Origin: Anthonomus grandis grandis
Lineage: Eukaryota; Arthropoda; Insecta; Coleoptera; Curculionidae
Direction: 5' to 3'
Assembly (NCBI RefSeq): GCF_022605725.1
Contig: NC_065552.1
Coordinates: 34,483,879 to 34,547,878, forward strand
DNA: 64,000 nucleotides
The notes under the pieces are model-generated. The model did no database searches, was not told where the DNA came from, and was given only the letters and a program-made list of their open reading frames with translations. Positions within the stretch are counted from its first letter, which is position 1; every line of letters begins with the position of its first letter. Positions 1 to 11,853 of this stretch are shown in pieces. The position numbers and the translations under genes were made by a program.

Positions 1-1317
1 TAAGTTTACCTACGCCCATGGATGTCCACAGAAATCTCGGAAATTAATATTTTATTACTCTCAACCTTTTTGAAATGTAGTATAACTTCTCTAATGCTTA
101 AAATTCGGCATTGCCCAAAAACTTGAAAAGTTGGTATATGGTAAAGGTGGTTAATGAAAAGCTACCTTACTCATATAAAATTCAATATATTTTAGGTTGG
201 AACCTAATTGGAACAATATACTAAAAGTCAAAATGTGAACGTAGTCTATACACTTCATTTTAGATTTAAATTATGGGGATTTAAATTTAAACTGGGAGGC
301 TTCTGCTCGTAGCTTTAGTCTATTTAAAATAATTTGGGTAAAAGTATACACTATATTTTTATTAGCATCCCTATTTATTGATTTATATCCATCAGATTAC
401 CTGACGCAAGTACAATGAAAGTTACAGTACCTGTCAAATTAGGGTATTAAATATTATGGTATATTTAAAAATCGCACCTACTTGTGCCCTTCTTATAGCG
501 TTCAAATCTTCCCTAACTTTTTTTCCTGCTTTATTCATTAACTACGTAATAAGTTTACCTACGCCCATGAATGACCACAAAAATCTCGGAAATTAACATT
601 TAATTACTCTCAACCGTTTTGAAATGTAGTATAACTTCTCTAATGCTTAAAATTCGGCATTGCCCAAAAACTTGAAAAGTTGGTATATGGTAAAGGCGGT
701 TAATGAAAAGCTATCTTACTCATATAAAGTTGAATATTTTATGTTGGAACCTAATTGGAACTATATACTAAAAGTCAAAATGTAAACGTAGTCTATACAC
801 TTCATTTTATATTTATATTATGGGGATTTAAATTTAAATTGGTGATAACCTTGGAGGCTTCTGCTCGTAGTTTTAGTCTATTTAAAATAATTTGGGTAAA
901 AGTATACGCTATGTTTTTATTAGCAACCCTATTTATTAATTAATATCCGTCAGATTACCTGGCGGAAGCACAATGAAAATTACAATACCTGCCAAATTAG
1001 GGTATTTAATATTTAGGGTATTTACTATTTAAAAATCGCACCTACCTGTACCCTTCTTATAGCGTTCGAATCGTTCCCTACCTTTTTTCCTGCTTTATTC
1101 ATTAACCACGTACTAAGTTTACCTACGCCCATGGATGACGGAAAAAATTTCGGAAATTTACATTTTATTACTCTCAACCTTTTTGAAATGTAGTATAACT
1201 TCTCTAATGATTAAAATTCGGTATTGCTCAAAAATTTCAAAAGTAGGTACGGGTTTGGTTAATAAAAATTTATATATGTGTAAACTTAATGAAAAGCCAC
1301 CTTATAATATTTTTCAG
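1..1317. repeat. ~550-base tandem duplication, 2.4 copies, upstream of the first visible TTC28 exon
   Basis: Units begin with the same words (taagtttacctacgccca) at 1, 550 and 1114, giving periods of 549 and 564 bases. Copies 1 and 2 are nearly identical over their whole length. The third is partial and more diverged, and runs into the true splice acceptor at 1316-1317. Each unit carries the polypyrimidine/acceptor zone and the first bases of the downstream exon (gttggaa...), so the duplication copied an intron-exon border. After about 15-20 exon-like bases the copies diverge into unrelated AT-rich sequence. The window starts inside or at the edge of the array, so further copies may exist upstream. 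Confidence 0.85.
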
Positions 1318-4300
1318 GTTGGAAACATAACTGGTTGGAAAGAACTTTTAATGTCAGTCGGCTTCAGATTTGAACCTGCCTCTAATGGTATACCTAGCAG
1401 TGTATTTTTCCCTCAGTCTGATCCAGAAGAACGACTTACCCAATGTTCTGCCAGTTTACAAGCCTTGTTAGGTACACAATAAAAGCTTTTTGTAATTGGA
1501 TTCAGTAACATATTTGTTTTAGGCCTTTCCTCTACATCTCTTCAAGCCCTTTCAAAACTTACAACGAACCCGGACGTAGCAGATGATATAATAGCAGTCA
1601 TTCAGTTGGCATTGTCTCACATCTCTTCAAAAGGTGTTGATAATGAAAGCGTTGAGGTGCCACTTAACGTAAGGTAAGACAATATTTAAAAAACAATTTT
1701 AATAAAAGCCAACATATAAATAAAATATGGTTACATTTTAGGTTATGGAGGATACCAGGTTGTCATGAACTTCTGGCTTCTTTAGGATTCGATTTATGCG
1801 ATGTTGGACAGGACAAAGTGACTCTGCGAACCGGAAAACAAGCGAACAAAAGAAATATTCAGTTCACTCTCCAAGCCCTACTAGCCTTATTTGGTAAATA
1901 AATTAAGTTAATTTTAATGAATTTATTATATTTCTTCCCTTTTAGATACGCAAGAAGCACCAAAGAGTTTAACAATCGATTCCTCTAGTAGTTTAGAGTC
2001 TCTTGCGTCCTTGGATAATGACTATTCTCATTCGGATAATGAAATATGTCCCACTCCACCGCCTACAACTAAAATATTATCCAAAAGAATTCTACCGTCG
2101 TTTAGTAGAACCGTTTTACCTCACAAACGGCTTGGTGGTGCTTTTACCTCTTATGTTAGAAGAAGAGGTAAGACTAATATTTAGTTTTATTAAATATAAT
2201 AAATTGTATTTTTGATTAGGTGAACCCGATGGACGGACAGCCAATCCGTCTGATGCAAAAGTGTTGGTTCCTGATATTAAACAAAGAAAATCTGCAACAT
2301 TGGCAAGACCAGGCGGAGGAGAATCCGATGCCGCTTTTACCCCAAGTCCCCCAGTTGTTTTACAAAATGAAAATTCCAGTATTGCTTTATCGTTAGCGCA
2401 CCAAACAAGAATCAGGTAAACGATGAAAAAATGATTAATTTAAATTAACAATTTTTTGTGGAGGTTTACACCTACCCTTTTTTTTAATTCTCGCATTTTC
2501 TGGCCAAGATAATGCCCTATTAAGTTTTATAGTTTAATATAAATAGTTCTCATGACCTCCATCTACTGATGTCTGAATCAAGACTAAAAGTTAGTAGCTA
2601 GTTGTGTTTGAATTTTATTTTGATCACTCATATTTTTTGTCTTGTTCTAAAAATTAATTCATTTTTAAAATATAAATACATTGCTAATGTTGACCAAAAA
2701 TACAACGGGAACTGCTTGAGTAATGAAAGGTGATAAGCAATTCATTTAAATAGTCAGAAAAAAAGTTATCATTCTGAAAATCTCAAATACCTATGTTTCA
2801 TGCAGATTAATCTTGTTAATATACTAAATTATTTTATATATACTGGAGTTATTTAATTAGTAATAATTTTCTTTAATTAATAAAAAGCTTTAATTAATGA
2901 AAATTATTGACCAGACATTGTTGTGTATTGTATGGATAAATCTTTGCCTATTTTAACTTGTTGAACTCTCTTGCTTAAATAAATTATAAATTTACATACA
3001 GACAGTCAAAAACCGAAATTACCCAATTTAGCAACCAGCATCCAGTGGTCAACCTTATCGAAAGCCTTCTCGCTGCCTATAATGATCACATCCTAGCTAT
3101 TGCCTCTGTCAGAAGATTAAGATTGGCAACAGTCGACACTTTGGGCAGGAAACCGTATTTCTCTACTTTTAAGGTGAACTGGAACATAATTTTTAAATAT
3201 AACACAGAGTTTACCAAACGCGGCCCAACCCAGTGATATCCTTCTCAGCAGTTCGATGGTCTGGTTCCAATTCTTGTTTTGTGTCCGAGGTAAACGTACT
3301 TATCCACGATCTCAATTTCGGTGTTTTCCAGTCTGAAACACTGGGTATCAAGTTTGTCATTATTTTGGTCTTGTTATAATTTATTTATAAACCAACGTCC
3401 CATGTAGCGTGTTGTAGTTGTTCCGGCATTTCTTTAGCGTATTTCAAATTGTCGGCTATAAGTACTATATCATCTACAGAACGAAGGTGGTTTAGTTTTT
3501 CACCATTTATGTTCACACCCTTATCTAAGACTGCAGGAAACAGTTTTGGAGACATAGTATCTCCTTGCCAGATTCCTCTCTTTATTTTTATTTTCTTTGT
3601 GATAGTATGATACTCAAGATATCTTGGTATAAAATGCTTTTAAAAATGTATGAAAGAGAATTTAGAACACTAATTCGTCAATAATTGTTAACTAAAGATG
3701 TATCTCCCGATTTGAATATTGGAGTTACTGTCCCAAACTTCATTATTTTAGGAAATGCTCTTCAAACACAGATTAAAAATTGTTTTTAACGGAGCGCATT
3801 TGAATATCGAACATCTCGAAAGAATTTGAAGATATATTTCCCATGTTATGTGTTTTACAGGACGGTATTATAAAAAAAATAATTTGTATATTTAAAAAAG
3901 TTTCAGATAGGTCTAATGCGGATCATAAATTAAGAAAAATAAAGTGCTAATAGAGTATCATCGGCCATATCCAAGGAGAACCAAATACTATATTTCAAAA
4001 CAAATTAACAGTTTTTCCTAATATGTCATTGTGGAAAATCAAACTTTTTTAAGTTTTGCCTATTTGACTTAAAAATTGCAATTTCACAAAATTCAGAATA
4101 AAAAATATATATAGAGCTAGATCGTAAGCTGATAGATGAGGATAAATTTTTAAGACTGTATAATAACCTCTAGGGAATATTGCTATTTACACTTGAGAAC
4201 TCAACATTCTTGGAAACGGTTTATAATTTATAAAAGACGAAATATTTGTGAAAAATGTCGAGAAAAATCTATTGAGTATTGCATACCAAAATTAAGCTTT

Positions 4301-7300
4301 TTTCCTTCATTTTTTCTAGGAAAATATTAATAAAAATGTGTAATTAAGTATATTATTATAATCTAGCAAATTTATTGCTTATGCCGCAAAAGTGAAGGTA
4401 ACAGCAACCAAATCGAGAACGCAGCATATGCCGTTTGCCACCGACATATTTATAGTCCGCGCCCATTGTTATTTAATCAATATAATGCCCGTATATCCTG
4501 GAATTTAAAAAAAATTAATAATTTTTTGTCTGGATATTAACAATGGATAACTAAATTGATTTATAGCGGGTATAAACCTCGACAAACTAAGGTTTTTTGT
4601 GAACATTAATTTAAAGGTTACCTTCCAAAGGATTTGATAAAACTTTTTTCTATAATAAATATTAAATATCTAAACGGATTTGAAATGGTTGCAAACCTCT
4701 ACAAACTAAAGTCTTTTGATTAAATTTTATTGAGTTAGATGTTATAAATGGCTATAACTGCCAAAGGATATGGATAAATCTTTTCTTTATAGATGTTAGG
4801 AGTTATAGCCTTTTATATTTTTTAACATCTAACAATTCAATACTTCTTTACCAAAAAACTTTTGTTTGTAGAGTTTTGTAACTATCTCAAATCCGTTTAA
4901 ATATTTATTATTTATTATAAAAAAAGGATTAATTCAAATCCTTTGGGACCCTTAGTCATTTCCTTAACATTCGACTTTTTAAGTAATTTTCACACAAAAA
5001 CTTTAGTTTGTAAAGGTTTATAACTACTATAAATCGATTTAGTTATTGATTTCAGGAGATTGTGAATTTCAGGAGATACGTATTATATTGATTAAATAAC
5101 AGCGGGGGCGGACTATAAATATGTTGTTGGCAAAGGACATATGCTGCGTTCTAGATTTTTGATGGCTGGATATCGATCGGACGCTAGCTTCACACATATG
5201 AAAAAATATCTAGGAAAAAAAACAAATTGGTAACATCGGATACTTGCATTGTAAACATAGAGGTATTCTACGTTGCCAAGTTGCTTTTTTTTCATCAATT
5301 TTTTGTTAGGAATCCTTTTTTTGTTCTGAAAAGCTTGTTGATTACCCTCAAAGTATATATTATTAGTCAGCAAATGAACGAAACTTTTAAAGAGTACATT
5401 TTTTACCTATTACAAAATAGAACACATTAAAAAAATATGCAGTGGATTAAGACAAATATATATTAGATGCGAAATTGGAAAGTTGATTTAACATCATTGT
5501 CTGAGAGATGGTGAACTCAAAAAACCTCGCCTATGGTTCGCATCTAGGCTTATTCTAGACATTCTAAGGTTCAATCAAAGCTCGAATATGGAGTCTCTGG
5601 TTTGGTATCCATCTTATAAATATCATATTAACTCTCTTGAATACATCCAAACACGCTTTTTAAAATATCTTATTTTCAGAAAGGAAGGTGGCTATCCAGT
5701 CAGAGGTTATAAAAACAATCATCTGCTCAATTAGAAGCTCTTGTTTTGAGGAAAGAGACTCACTTTGTGGCATTCTTGCGGAAATTGCTCAATAGTTACA
5801 CAGATTCTCCAACTAAAATTAAATGTCAAGATCCTATTTTTATTATGTACAAAAACTTGAACAATTTTACTTCCACTTGTGATATCTCTCTATCAATGCT
5901 CTCTGAGGCACCTAGTTTCACAGGTGATCTTAAGGGTTTTTACACAGTGAGTCGCTGAAAGATGGGTTGATTTTTTCTCTTTCTGTTGTGCATGCATCCG
6001 TAATTTTTTACTTATTACCCAAAATTTTATTTAATTAAAAGAAACGAAAGTAAATTTACATTAAAATTATATTATAATATATTTTTCATAATTTTATTCT
6101 AGGAATCTGTACTCCCAAAGTGAAGGCAAGCTCGACCCTCTTAGACCAGGTAGCTCTAGTTCAGCAAGTTCCGCAACAGATTGGGAAAGCGGACATGCAA
6201 CCGTACTTAGGCGGCAAACAAACCAAGTAAGTAATTTTCTGCTTAAAAAAGCTTTCTACAACTGTTTAGTTTTTTCCTTTAAAATTATTTAAACTAATGA
6301 ATATATTTTAATTCGCTAGATGCCACCCCTACCTCCCCCAAGAGGCAGCAAACCCTTAGTAGACCTACCGCTATACAACAATCTAACACCGGGTATATTT
6401 GAAAATAGTTCGGATAGTGAACTTGAAAAAATGGAGGCCAAGATGTTTCATAATATGAAGTCGAGAGGACCGATCGCTATGAAGAAACCCAGAAATCCTA
6501 TGTTTACTATTGACCGGTTAAGCGGAAGAACAGAGGTAAATCGGCAAAATTCTTCATCCTACATATAAATATCTAATAATTTCTAGGTAAACCACTCTGC
6601 AAGCTCTCTCTTCCATCCACCACTGCTTTCTGGAAACCGCAAACCAATTACCCTTCCCAGTGAGGAAACTTTGCCATCTAACGAACGTTTGCTTTACTTC
6701 TCTCCGAACGAAACCGATGCTTCCGCCACCCTTTCGTCGTTAGTTTCAATGACTACTGGGTCCGTTGGAGTTCCGATGGCACCGACTTCCGTTGCTGGTG
6801 GATCTTGCTCTAAAGAATCCGACATGGCCGGTGAAAATTCCGCCATATCAGTGGCCGTTAAGTCTGGAAGTGCCGCGACGTTACACGATACGATTTTAGC
6901 TACGCAGATGAGGCATATTAATCGAGAATTGACGCCAACTATTTCAGAGGTACATTCTAAATCCTAAAAGTGCAAAGCTCTTTCATATTCTAATTCATTT
7001 TGTAATTTAGGTATACCACGAAAGGAATATTGGCTTGGGTTTGGCACCGCCTCTTTCAAAATTGCTGTTAAATCAATCCAGTGGCTCAGCTCCTAAGACT
7101 GATAACACTGTATTGGAAAAAATTACGTTAGGTAATCAGTTTTTTAAAATATTTTTTGACATTAACCAATTATTTTGTAATATTATTAATTAGGCATTCT
7201 TGATGATGAAGATATTAATAAAGAAGTAATTTCGTCTCAATGTCAACGATGTAAAACGGAGAGCTGCGCCTGTAAACAAAAACTGACCAAACCGTGGATG

Positions 7301-7706
7301 ACTGAAAACGCGAGCGCTCTACAGCAAATTCAAAGTTCAGACTTAACCACGGCCGATATTTTAGAGAGAGAAGTTAAAAATAAATTGGTACTAAGGTAAG
7401 TGCATACGACATGAATAAGGATATATTTCAGCGGAAAATATTCCCAGATTTCCCAATTTAAGTAACCGTTTTGGTTTTAGATCAGAGAATCAACGACCAA
7501 AAGAAGATGTGGAACGTAAACGTTTGTCTCCATTTTCCGAAATGTCTAGGCGGGACGAAGGAGATGGCAGAAGTATTGCTGATTCGACCTCGTCGAGCTA
7601 TAAAAATACACAATTCTTAACATATCACGGTGCTAAGGACAAAAAGAATAAACCTAGTGCCAAAATTCGAACTATTCCGAAACAAAAAAAGAATTTGCCA
7701 AGTTAG
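1318..7706 (+). CDS. TTC28: TTC28-like TPR/CHAT protein, C-terminal 11 exons (5' partial)
   Basis: Exons: 1318-1471, 1523-1673, 1742-1893, 1946-2167, 2220-2415, 6103-6226, 6320-6535, 6587-6949, 7011-7131, 7194-7395, 7481-7706. Every junction has GT..AG, the phases agree, and the sum is 2127 bases (708 codons plus TAG at 7704-7706). The first three exons encode two related blocks (GWKELLMSVGF and WRIPGCHELLASLGF, each followed by a TLQALL-type helix). I recognise these as the region after the CHAT domain of TTC28, a large TPR scaffold linked to midbody/cytokinesis. Then come Ser/Pro-rich low-complexity segments, a DWESGHATVLRR motif, a proline run (PPLPPPRG) and a Cys-rich patch (CQRCKTESCAC). 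The TPR and CHAT exons would lie upstream of the window. No lesion is seen, so the gene looks functional. Identity rests on remembered family sequence, not a search. Confidence 0.75.
3001..3168 (-). mobile_element. CR1/Jockey-type reverse transcriptase fragment
   Basis: On the minus strand, with one frameshift, this reads the RT palm entry region: a YGFLPKVSTVANL motif (family QxGFxxGRST), a short gap, then KAFDKVDHWMLVAKLG (family DFSKAFDKVDH). Only about 50 codons remain and stops are present, so it is a dead fragment. Its right edge abuts a different LINE fragment. Confidence 0.65.
3169..3600 (-). mobile_element. RTE-like LINE reverse transcriptase fragment
   Basis: The minus strand reads, from 3600 downward: GIWQGDTMSPKLF (family RQGDTISPKLF), then SVDDIVLIADNL (family FADDIVLIA, with F and A changed), NYNKTKIMTN, and finally WAAFGKLCVIFK (family LSWAAFGKL). 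This is the order expected from RT palm to C-terminal region. It is truncated at both ends and shifts frame. Its lower edge at about 3168 joins a fragment of another LINE clade. Confidence 0.65.
4408..5163. mobile_element. 756-base foldback element (near-complete palindrome)
   Basis: The outer arms match in inverted orientation: gaacgcagcatatg at about 4417-4430 against catatgctgcgttc at about 5139-5152, followed inward on both arms by catatttatagtccgc and ttatttaatcaatata. Inner segments also pair (aaacctctacaaactaaag-type words on the left, ctttagtttgtaaaggttt-type words on the right). The dyad centre is near 4786. No coding sequence of its own is visible. It is best described as a foldback/MITE-type non-autonomous DNA element. 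The target duplication is not clear. Confidence 0.75.
5164..5559. other. no recognisable feature
   Basis: AT-rich intronic DNA between the foldback and the LINE tail. Short open frames on both strands show no family resemblance. Confidence 0.5.
5560..5990 (+). mobile_element. Jockey/CR1-type LINE 3' coding fragment
   Basis: Plus-strand reading gives EYGSLVWYPSYKYHINSLE followed by IQTRFLKYL, the post-RT region of Jockey/CR1 LINE ORF2 (family LEYxSxVWxPxxxxxIxxIExVQRxFLRYL). Frameshifts follow at about 5720, then more C-terminal sequence. The LINE is 5'-truncated and degenerate, and its 3' end is not clear. Confidence 0.6.
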
Positions 7707-7780
7707 GAATAAAAGCAAACGATAGCATATTATTACAGTATTAATTTATTTATTTTTTTTTTAAATATTTTGTAGTTCAT

Positions 7781-7994
7781 AATAAATGTAGCCTAACTTT
7801 TTTTAATGTCAAATATTTTATTATATTCCCTAAGACTTTTTAAAAACGTTTTTTGTAAAGAAAAATAGAGTATTGATATTTATGTATATTTTAATACAGG
7901 TCGCAAGTTTATTTATATGTAGTATTGTATAAGCAAAGCGAAAACTGCATTAAATGTTAAAAGAAATTTCCTTAAAATTATGTGATTTAATAAA
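7781..7994 (+). terminator. candidate TTC28 polyadenylation signals
   Basis: AATAAA occurs at 7781-7786, about 75 bases after the TTC28 stop, and again at 7989-7994. Either could define the 3' UTR end. The sequence between is AT-rich and non-coding. Confidence 0.45.
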
Positions 7995-8889
7995 TATACA
8001 TTTTGTATTAAGTTTGTTTAGTTCTTTCATTCGCTTGCATCATTAAAAATTATTATGGCTCATTTAATAGATTATTATTTTCCAACTTATACCAAATATT
8101 TAGTTTTCGTTATAAGTGTAAGAAAGGTTTGTTATTTTTAAAGTGATCAAGATATTTATTTTAGGTATTTTAATAGAGGGAGAGGATTATTTCAGAAATT
8201 CAAAGACTTTTGAATAGGATTTTATTTTATTTTGATATATAGAGGGTGTTTTGTTTTGGGATCGATAACTACACTTGTTATTTTAAATAAAAATACTCTT
8301 TATTATATCAATTTTGTATCCTACTGATCCATCAAAGTATTTTGCCCTAAAAGACGTATAAATAAATGTTTACAGCTGAAACTATCCCTTTCATTTGATA
8401 TACAGTGCATGCATTTCATAGTAAATCACCCTCAATATTTTTTTTTTAAACAGGCTTTTAATAATCTATTAAATGGCAGTTTTGCAGCTACTTACTAAGT
8501 GTGCTGGTCTTCCGTCAACCACGGCATTAAAAAGTATGGCAATATAAAGTTACTATCTAGGTGTTGATGTTTAAAGGATTTTAGTAAATGGACTTCGTTT
8601 TTTAATTAATGATTCACAATATATAAATTCAATAATAATTATTTTTAGTTTTCTGCCTTTTTTAACCAATATTGCAGTTAAGACGAGATTTACCAGATTA
8701 ACATGACTCATGTTTTGTCTGTTAACTAGTGATAATAAAGTATAAATAGCGAAAATAAACGTCTATTGCATTTTATTTAAAAAATGAGAAAATTAAGTCA
8801 TTTTTTTGCCTGTATAAACAATTAAATAAAACATAAAATTTTTTAATATTTTTTCTGTTTAAATATTAGTAGACTTTGAAATTCCAATG
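7995..8889. other. no recognisable feature
   Basis: AT-rich intergenic DNA without a supported open frame. A weak GAGGGTG...CACCCTC pair at 8242-8433 is discussed under rejected items. Confidence 0.5.
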
Positions 8890-9117
8890 AATACTATTGA
8901 CGCAGGTTCGAATAAATTCATTAATTCAATTAGAATATAAAAGAACATATGTCCGAATACACCTCAGCCTAAAGGCTTATTGTGCTTATTGTACCTTGCC
9001 TTTTGCGGCACAAGGCCTCGCAATTGCAAATTACATGTCTGTTGGATACTGTTTCTGGTTTTTTTCGCACAACCAGCAGTTAAGGTCTCCATTATACACT
9101 CTAGTCCTGTTCAAGTG
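8890..9117 (-). mobile_element. I/R1-type LINE 3' coding end (LINE B, distal piece)
   Basis: Minus-strand reading with frameshifts gives a VYNGDLNCWLCEK segment and, in the next frame, HVICNCEALCRKRQG. This is the Cys/His cluster (CxxC...H...C) that follows the RNase H domain in I/R1-type LINEs. It continues exactly from the piece at 11568-11836 (…RTGHMA) on the other side of the piggyBac element. Confidence 0.65.
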
Positions 9118-9121
9118 TTCT

Positions 9122-11563
9122 CCCTTTCCAGCCCAAATTATTATTTTTTCGAAAAAAATTTTTTTTTTAGTTTAACTATGTAACAGGGACTGTATCTAGA
9201 TAAAATATAGTGAAAATTAATTTTTTCTAATATTTGGTAAGAAAAAAAAATTATGATTCCATATGGAATCGGTGGGTAGAAATTAAGTAACAATAATGTT
9301 TTTGCAATTTATTGTTATCTCAGAAAAGAAACTTGGAAAATTCTTAAAAGTAACAGGCTAAATTCTTTAGTCAAAGTAATAAAAAAAAACCAAAAAGCTT
9401 ACCCTACATTGTATGAAAGTCTATAAAACAATTTTTGTCTTTGGTCAGACATAAAGCAACTTGGCATTTACTACATTGAACTCTACTATAAGTCTTGATA
9501 CAGTTTCGCAATCTCTTTTTGGGTTCAATATGTGTGGGCCAGTGATTGATGTTATCAAACCGTAGGTCATCAATTGAATTAAAATTAACCTTTCTTTTTT
9601 TAGGAGGCTCAGGAATTTGATTTCCAAAAAGTACCGGAGAGTTTGCAGATGTACATGATACAGGTCTCCCTCTTTTTCTGATTATAGGGTCTTGATATAT
9701 CAAGGCGTGTGCATTCACAATACTCATATCAACCAATTGAAATATTATTCGTAAATAATATCTCCTAACACCGAATCTAATGCGATATAATGCCACAAGC
9801 ATGTCATTTAGGTCTACACCCCCCATATTTGTATTGTATTCCTTGATTATCGCTGGCCGTTCAAATTCAACATATTTCTTGTCAGCAACAGACCATCTTT
9901 TCACTCGTTCTAGAGGTTCGATTCCCTTGTAATTTGAGGCAACATGCACAGGTTTATTATCATACCAATTGGCGACTATTATATTTTGATTGGTATCCAT
10001 TTTGTAGTCAAATGAACCTCGGCCTCTTAGTTTTAATTCTTTGTCTAATATAAACTCACAGCCAGACATACGTGCAACTCTCACAGTTCCTATGGCTAAG
10101 AACCCCAATTCCTTTAGGTGGCATAGAAGGTCATATGAAGTAAACCAGTTGTCCATAAAAACCTTAAAATTTTCATTTCTAGGCAGCTCCTTACACAGCC
10201 ACACTACAATATCACCACTGATGCCCAGAGTACTTTCATTTTTTATAGTACCCTTTCCTACATAAACCTCAAAATCATATACAATCCACTGCTGGCGAAC
10301 ATTTTTATTCCCCATTTGTGAGGTTTGTGTTTTACGTATTGTTTCAGCGAATTACGACCTTTGAACGGAATCATGATCTCATGCACAGAATTGAATTCTT
10401 CAGGTTTTATCTTGGAAAAATTACTTCGCACATCGTCAAGAAAAGGACGGACTTTGAAAAGTTTATTGTAGCCTTCTTGGTCTCTAGGCTTCATTTTGGT
10501 ATTATCATTGAAGTGTATATTATTTCTCAATTTATCAAAGCGATTTCTAGAATTTACATCTCCTATTGGCAGATATTTAGTTTCCTTGGCCCAATACATT
10601 ATGTAGCTTGGCATTTTTACTATACCAGTAAGAATTTGCATTCCAAAAAACATTGAAATTTCGGCAAAAGTAGTTTTCAAAGATACACCGTTTTTTTGCA
10701 ACGAATACATATTGGTTTGTTCTACGATATTTTTTATCATATCGTCATTTATAAATAATTTGAAATAGCTCAAAGGGAATATGATTTCGTCCTCAAAAAT
10801 ACTATGATTTACATCGCATTGGTTATTACTTTCACTTATGTTCTTCTTTTTCCATATGGGCTTAGACTTTTTTTACACCACTGTTCTTTGTTTCGATAGA
10901 GAATAGTACAGCCAATGGTATGTCATCTTCTTCATCGAATATATCTTCATGTGTATGCTTATCAGGGTCTCGTTCGGGGTCTTCTAATTTAAAATGACGT
11001 CTGTGGGGTTGGCTGTTCTTTATCTGGGTTCAGAATTCGTTGCAATCTGCAAACTTCATCAATTTCATTGTCATCAAGGTCATCGTTGTCACTTATTAAG
11101 TGCGCGTCTGATTCATCATCTTCCAGTAACAGCAGTAACTTCTTTTCATCTTCCTCTGTCAAACCAGTTCTGGACTTCTATAAAAATACATAATTACCTT
11201 TAAAGCCCACTGACGCCAAATGGAATCATGACAAAAAAAATCACTAAGACTTACAAAAAAGTAATTGAATCATTAATTTATTTGTGACAGATACTGGTAT
11301 AAATACACTAACTACTTATATTTCTTTTGTCATAGAATCATTCAAACTTACCTTGGAAAATACACACAAACTTCACAGAAACTCTGCAAAAATTACCGGC
11401 ATGACCGAACAAATCAAAATAATCGTCTCGTATTGATTTATTGGTTATTTTGCAAGAGTAGCAGCACAACCAGACAACAGATGAACTGAATCTTCACTAC
11501 AGATTTCTGTACGTAATACGCAAAAGTTAAATACGCCATATGGCATCATTGGGCTGGAAAGGG
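9122..11563 (-). mobile_element. piggyBac-family DNA transposon (2442 bases)
   Basis: The terminal inverted repeats are CCCTTTCCAGCCCAA at 9122 and TTGGGCTGGAAAGGG ending at 11563. The right flank is the expected TTAA (11564-11567). The left flank is ttct (9118-9121), read as a mutated TTAA. The length is typical for piggyBac. It contains the broken transposase on the minus strand and sits inside an I/R1-type LINE whose reading resumes on both sides. Confidence 0.9.
9404..11175 (-). pseudogene. piggyBac transposase, inactivated
   Basis: The acidic N-terminal region reads at about 11160-10880 (…DDESDAHLISDNDD…EEDDIPLA). It is broken near 10990 by a TAA and near 10870 by a TAA at a poly-A run. 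The DDE-type core reads at 10773-10258 and continues at 10315-9404 in another frame; a one-base loss near 10290 splits it (IKMFASSG | IVYDFEVYVGKG). Two of the three catalytic Asp motifs are intact: FMDNWFTS and MGGVDLNDM. The first, normally VDEMMIPFKGR, reads VHEIMIPFKGR, an Asp-to-His change. A Cys-rich C-terminal motif (CSKCQVALC) is present. The protein cannot be active; identity to the family is secure. Confidence 0.9.
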
Positions 11564-11567
11564 TTAA

Positions 11568-11836
11568 CGGCCATGTGACCCGTTCTGATATTTATAAATG
11601 TTCTGAGTTTGTTCCTCCCAAATGTAAGGAGATCTCTAGTACTTTTTTCGTCTATTTTAAAGTCCACAAACATATTTTCTCTGTTGAGCTCTTTCATTTC
11701 TGTTCAGTGAGCTTGGTGTTTTCTTTTCACCCAGTCTCTGATCTCACTGCGGAGTGTGCGTCCTGGCACTCCCAGTGCAGGTTCTTCTTGCAAGTTTATG
11801 AATGCTATTTACCTATTTGTCCCAGAACCCATATAA
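11568..11836 (-). mobile_element. I/R1-type LINE post-RNase-H region (LINE B, proximal piece)
   Basis: Minus-strand reading gives EEPALGVPGRTLRSEIRDWV and later LLTFGRNKLRTFI..RTGHMA, with one stop between. This is the region between RNase H and the C-terminal Cys cluster of I/R1-type LINEs. It is cut at TTAA by the piggyBac element, and the rest lies at 8890-9117. At 11837 it meets the tail of another LINE. Confidence 0.65.
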
Positions 11837-11853
11837 AGTAGTAGTAGTAGTAG
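11837..11853. repeat. (TAG)n/(CTA)n microsatellite, 3' tail of a LINE
   Basis: About six GTA/TAG triplets. On the minus strand this is (CTA)n directly after a LINE coding end. I-type LINEs end in short tandem triplets rather than poly(A), so I read it as the retrotransposon tail. Confidence 0.6.

Larger units (their letters stand above)
2416..6102 (+). other. large TTC28 intron filled by mobile DNA
   Basis: The donor at 2416 (AG|GTAAAC) and the acceptor ending at 6102 (TTCTAG|G) join in phase 2, restoring an Arg codon. Other introns of this gene in the window are 51-93 bases, while this one is 3687. It holds two reverse-transcriptase fragments (3001-3600, minus), a long foldback (4408-5163) and a LINE tail (5560-5990, plus). 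The stretches 2416-3000 and 3620-4407 are AT-rich with nothing recognisable. Confidence 0.8.

Noticed and set aside
3045..3236. Plus-strand frame that could extend the TTC28 gene after an acceptor-like ACAG at 3000
   Set aside because: The minus strand encodes RT motifs there, and direct splicing 2415 to 6103 restores frame and conserved sequence.
8242..8433. GAGGGTG…CACCCTC pair suggesting a small MITE
   Set aside because: Only seven to nine terminal bases match and there is no TA target duplication on both sides.
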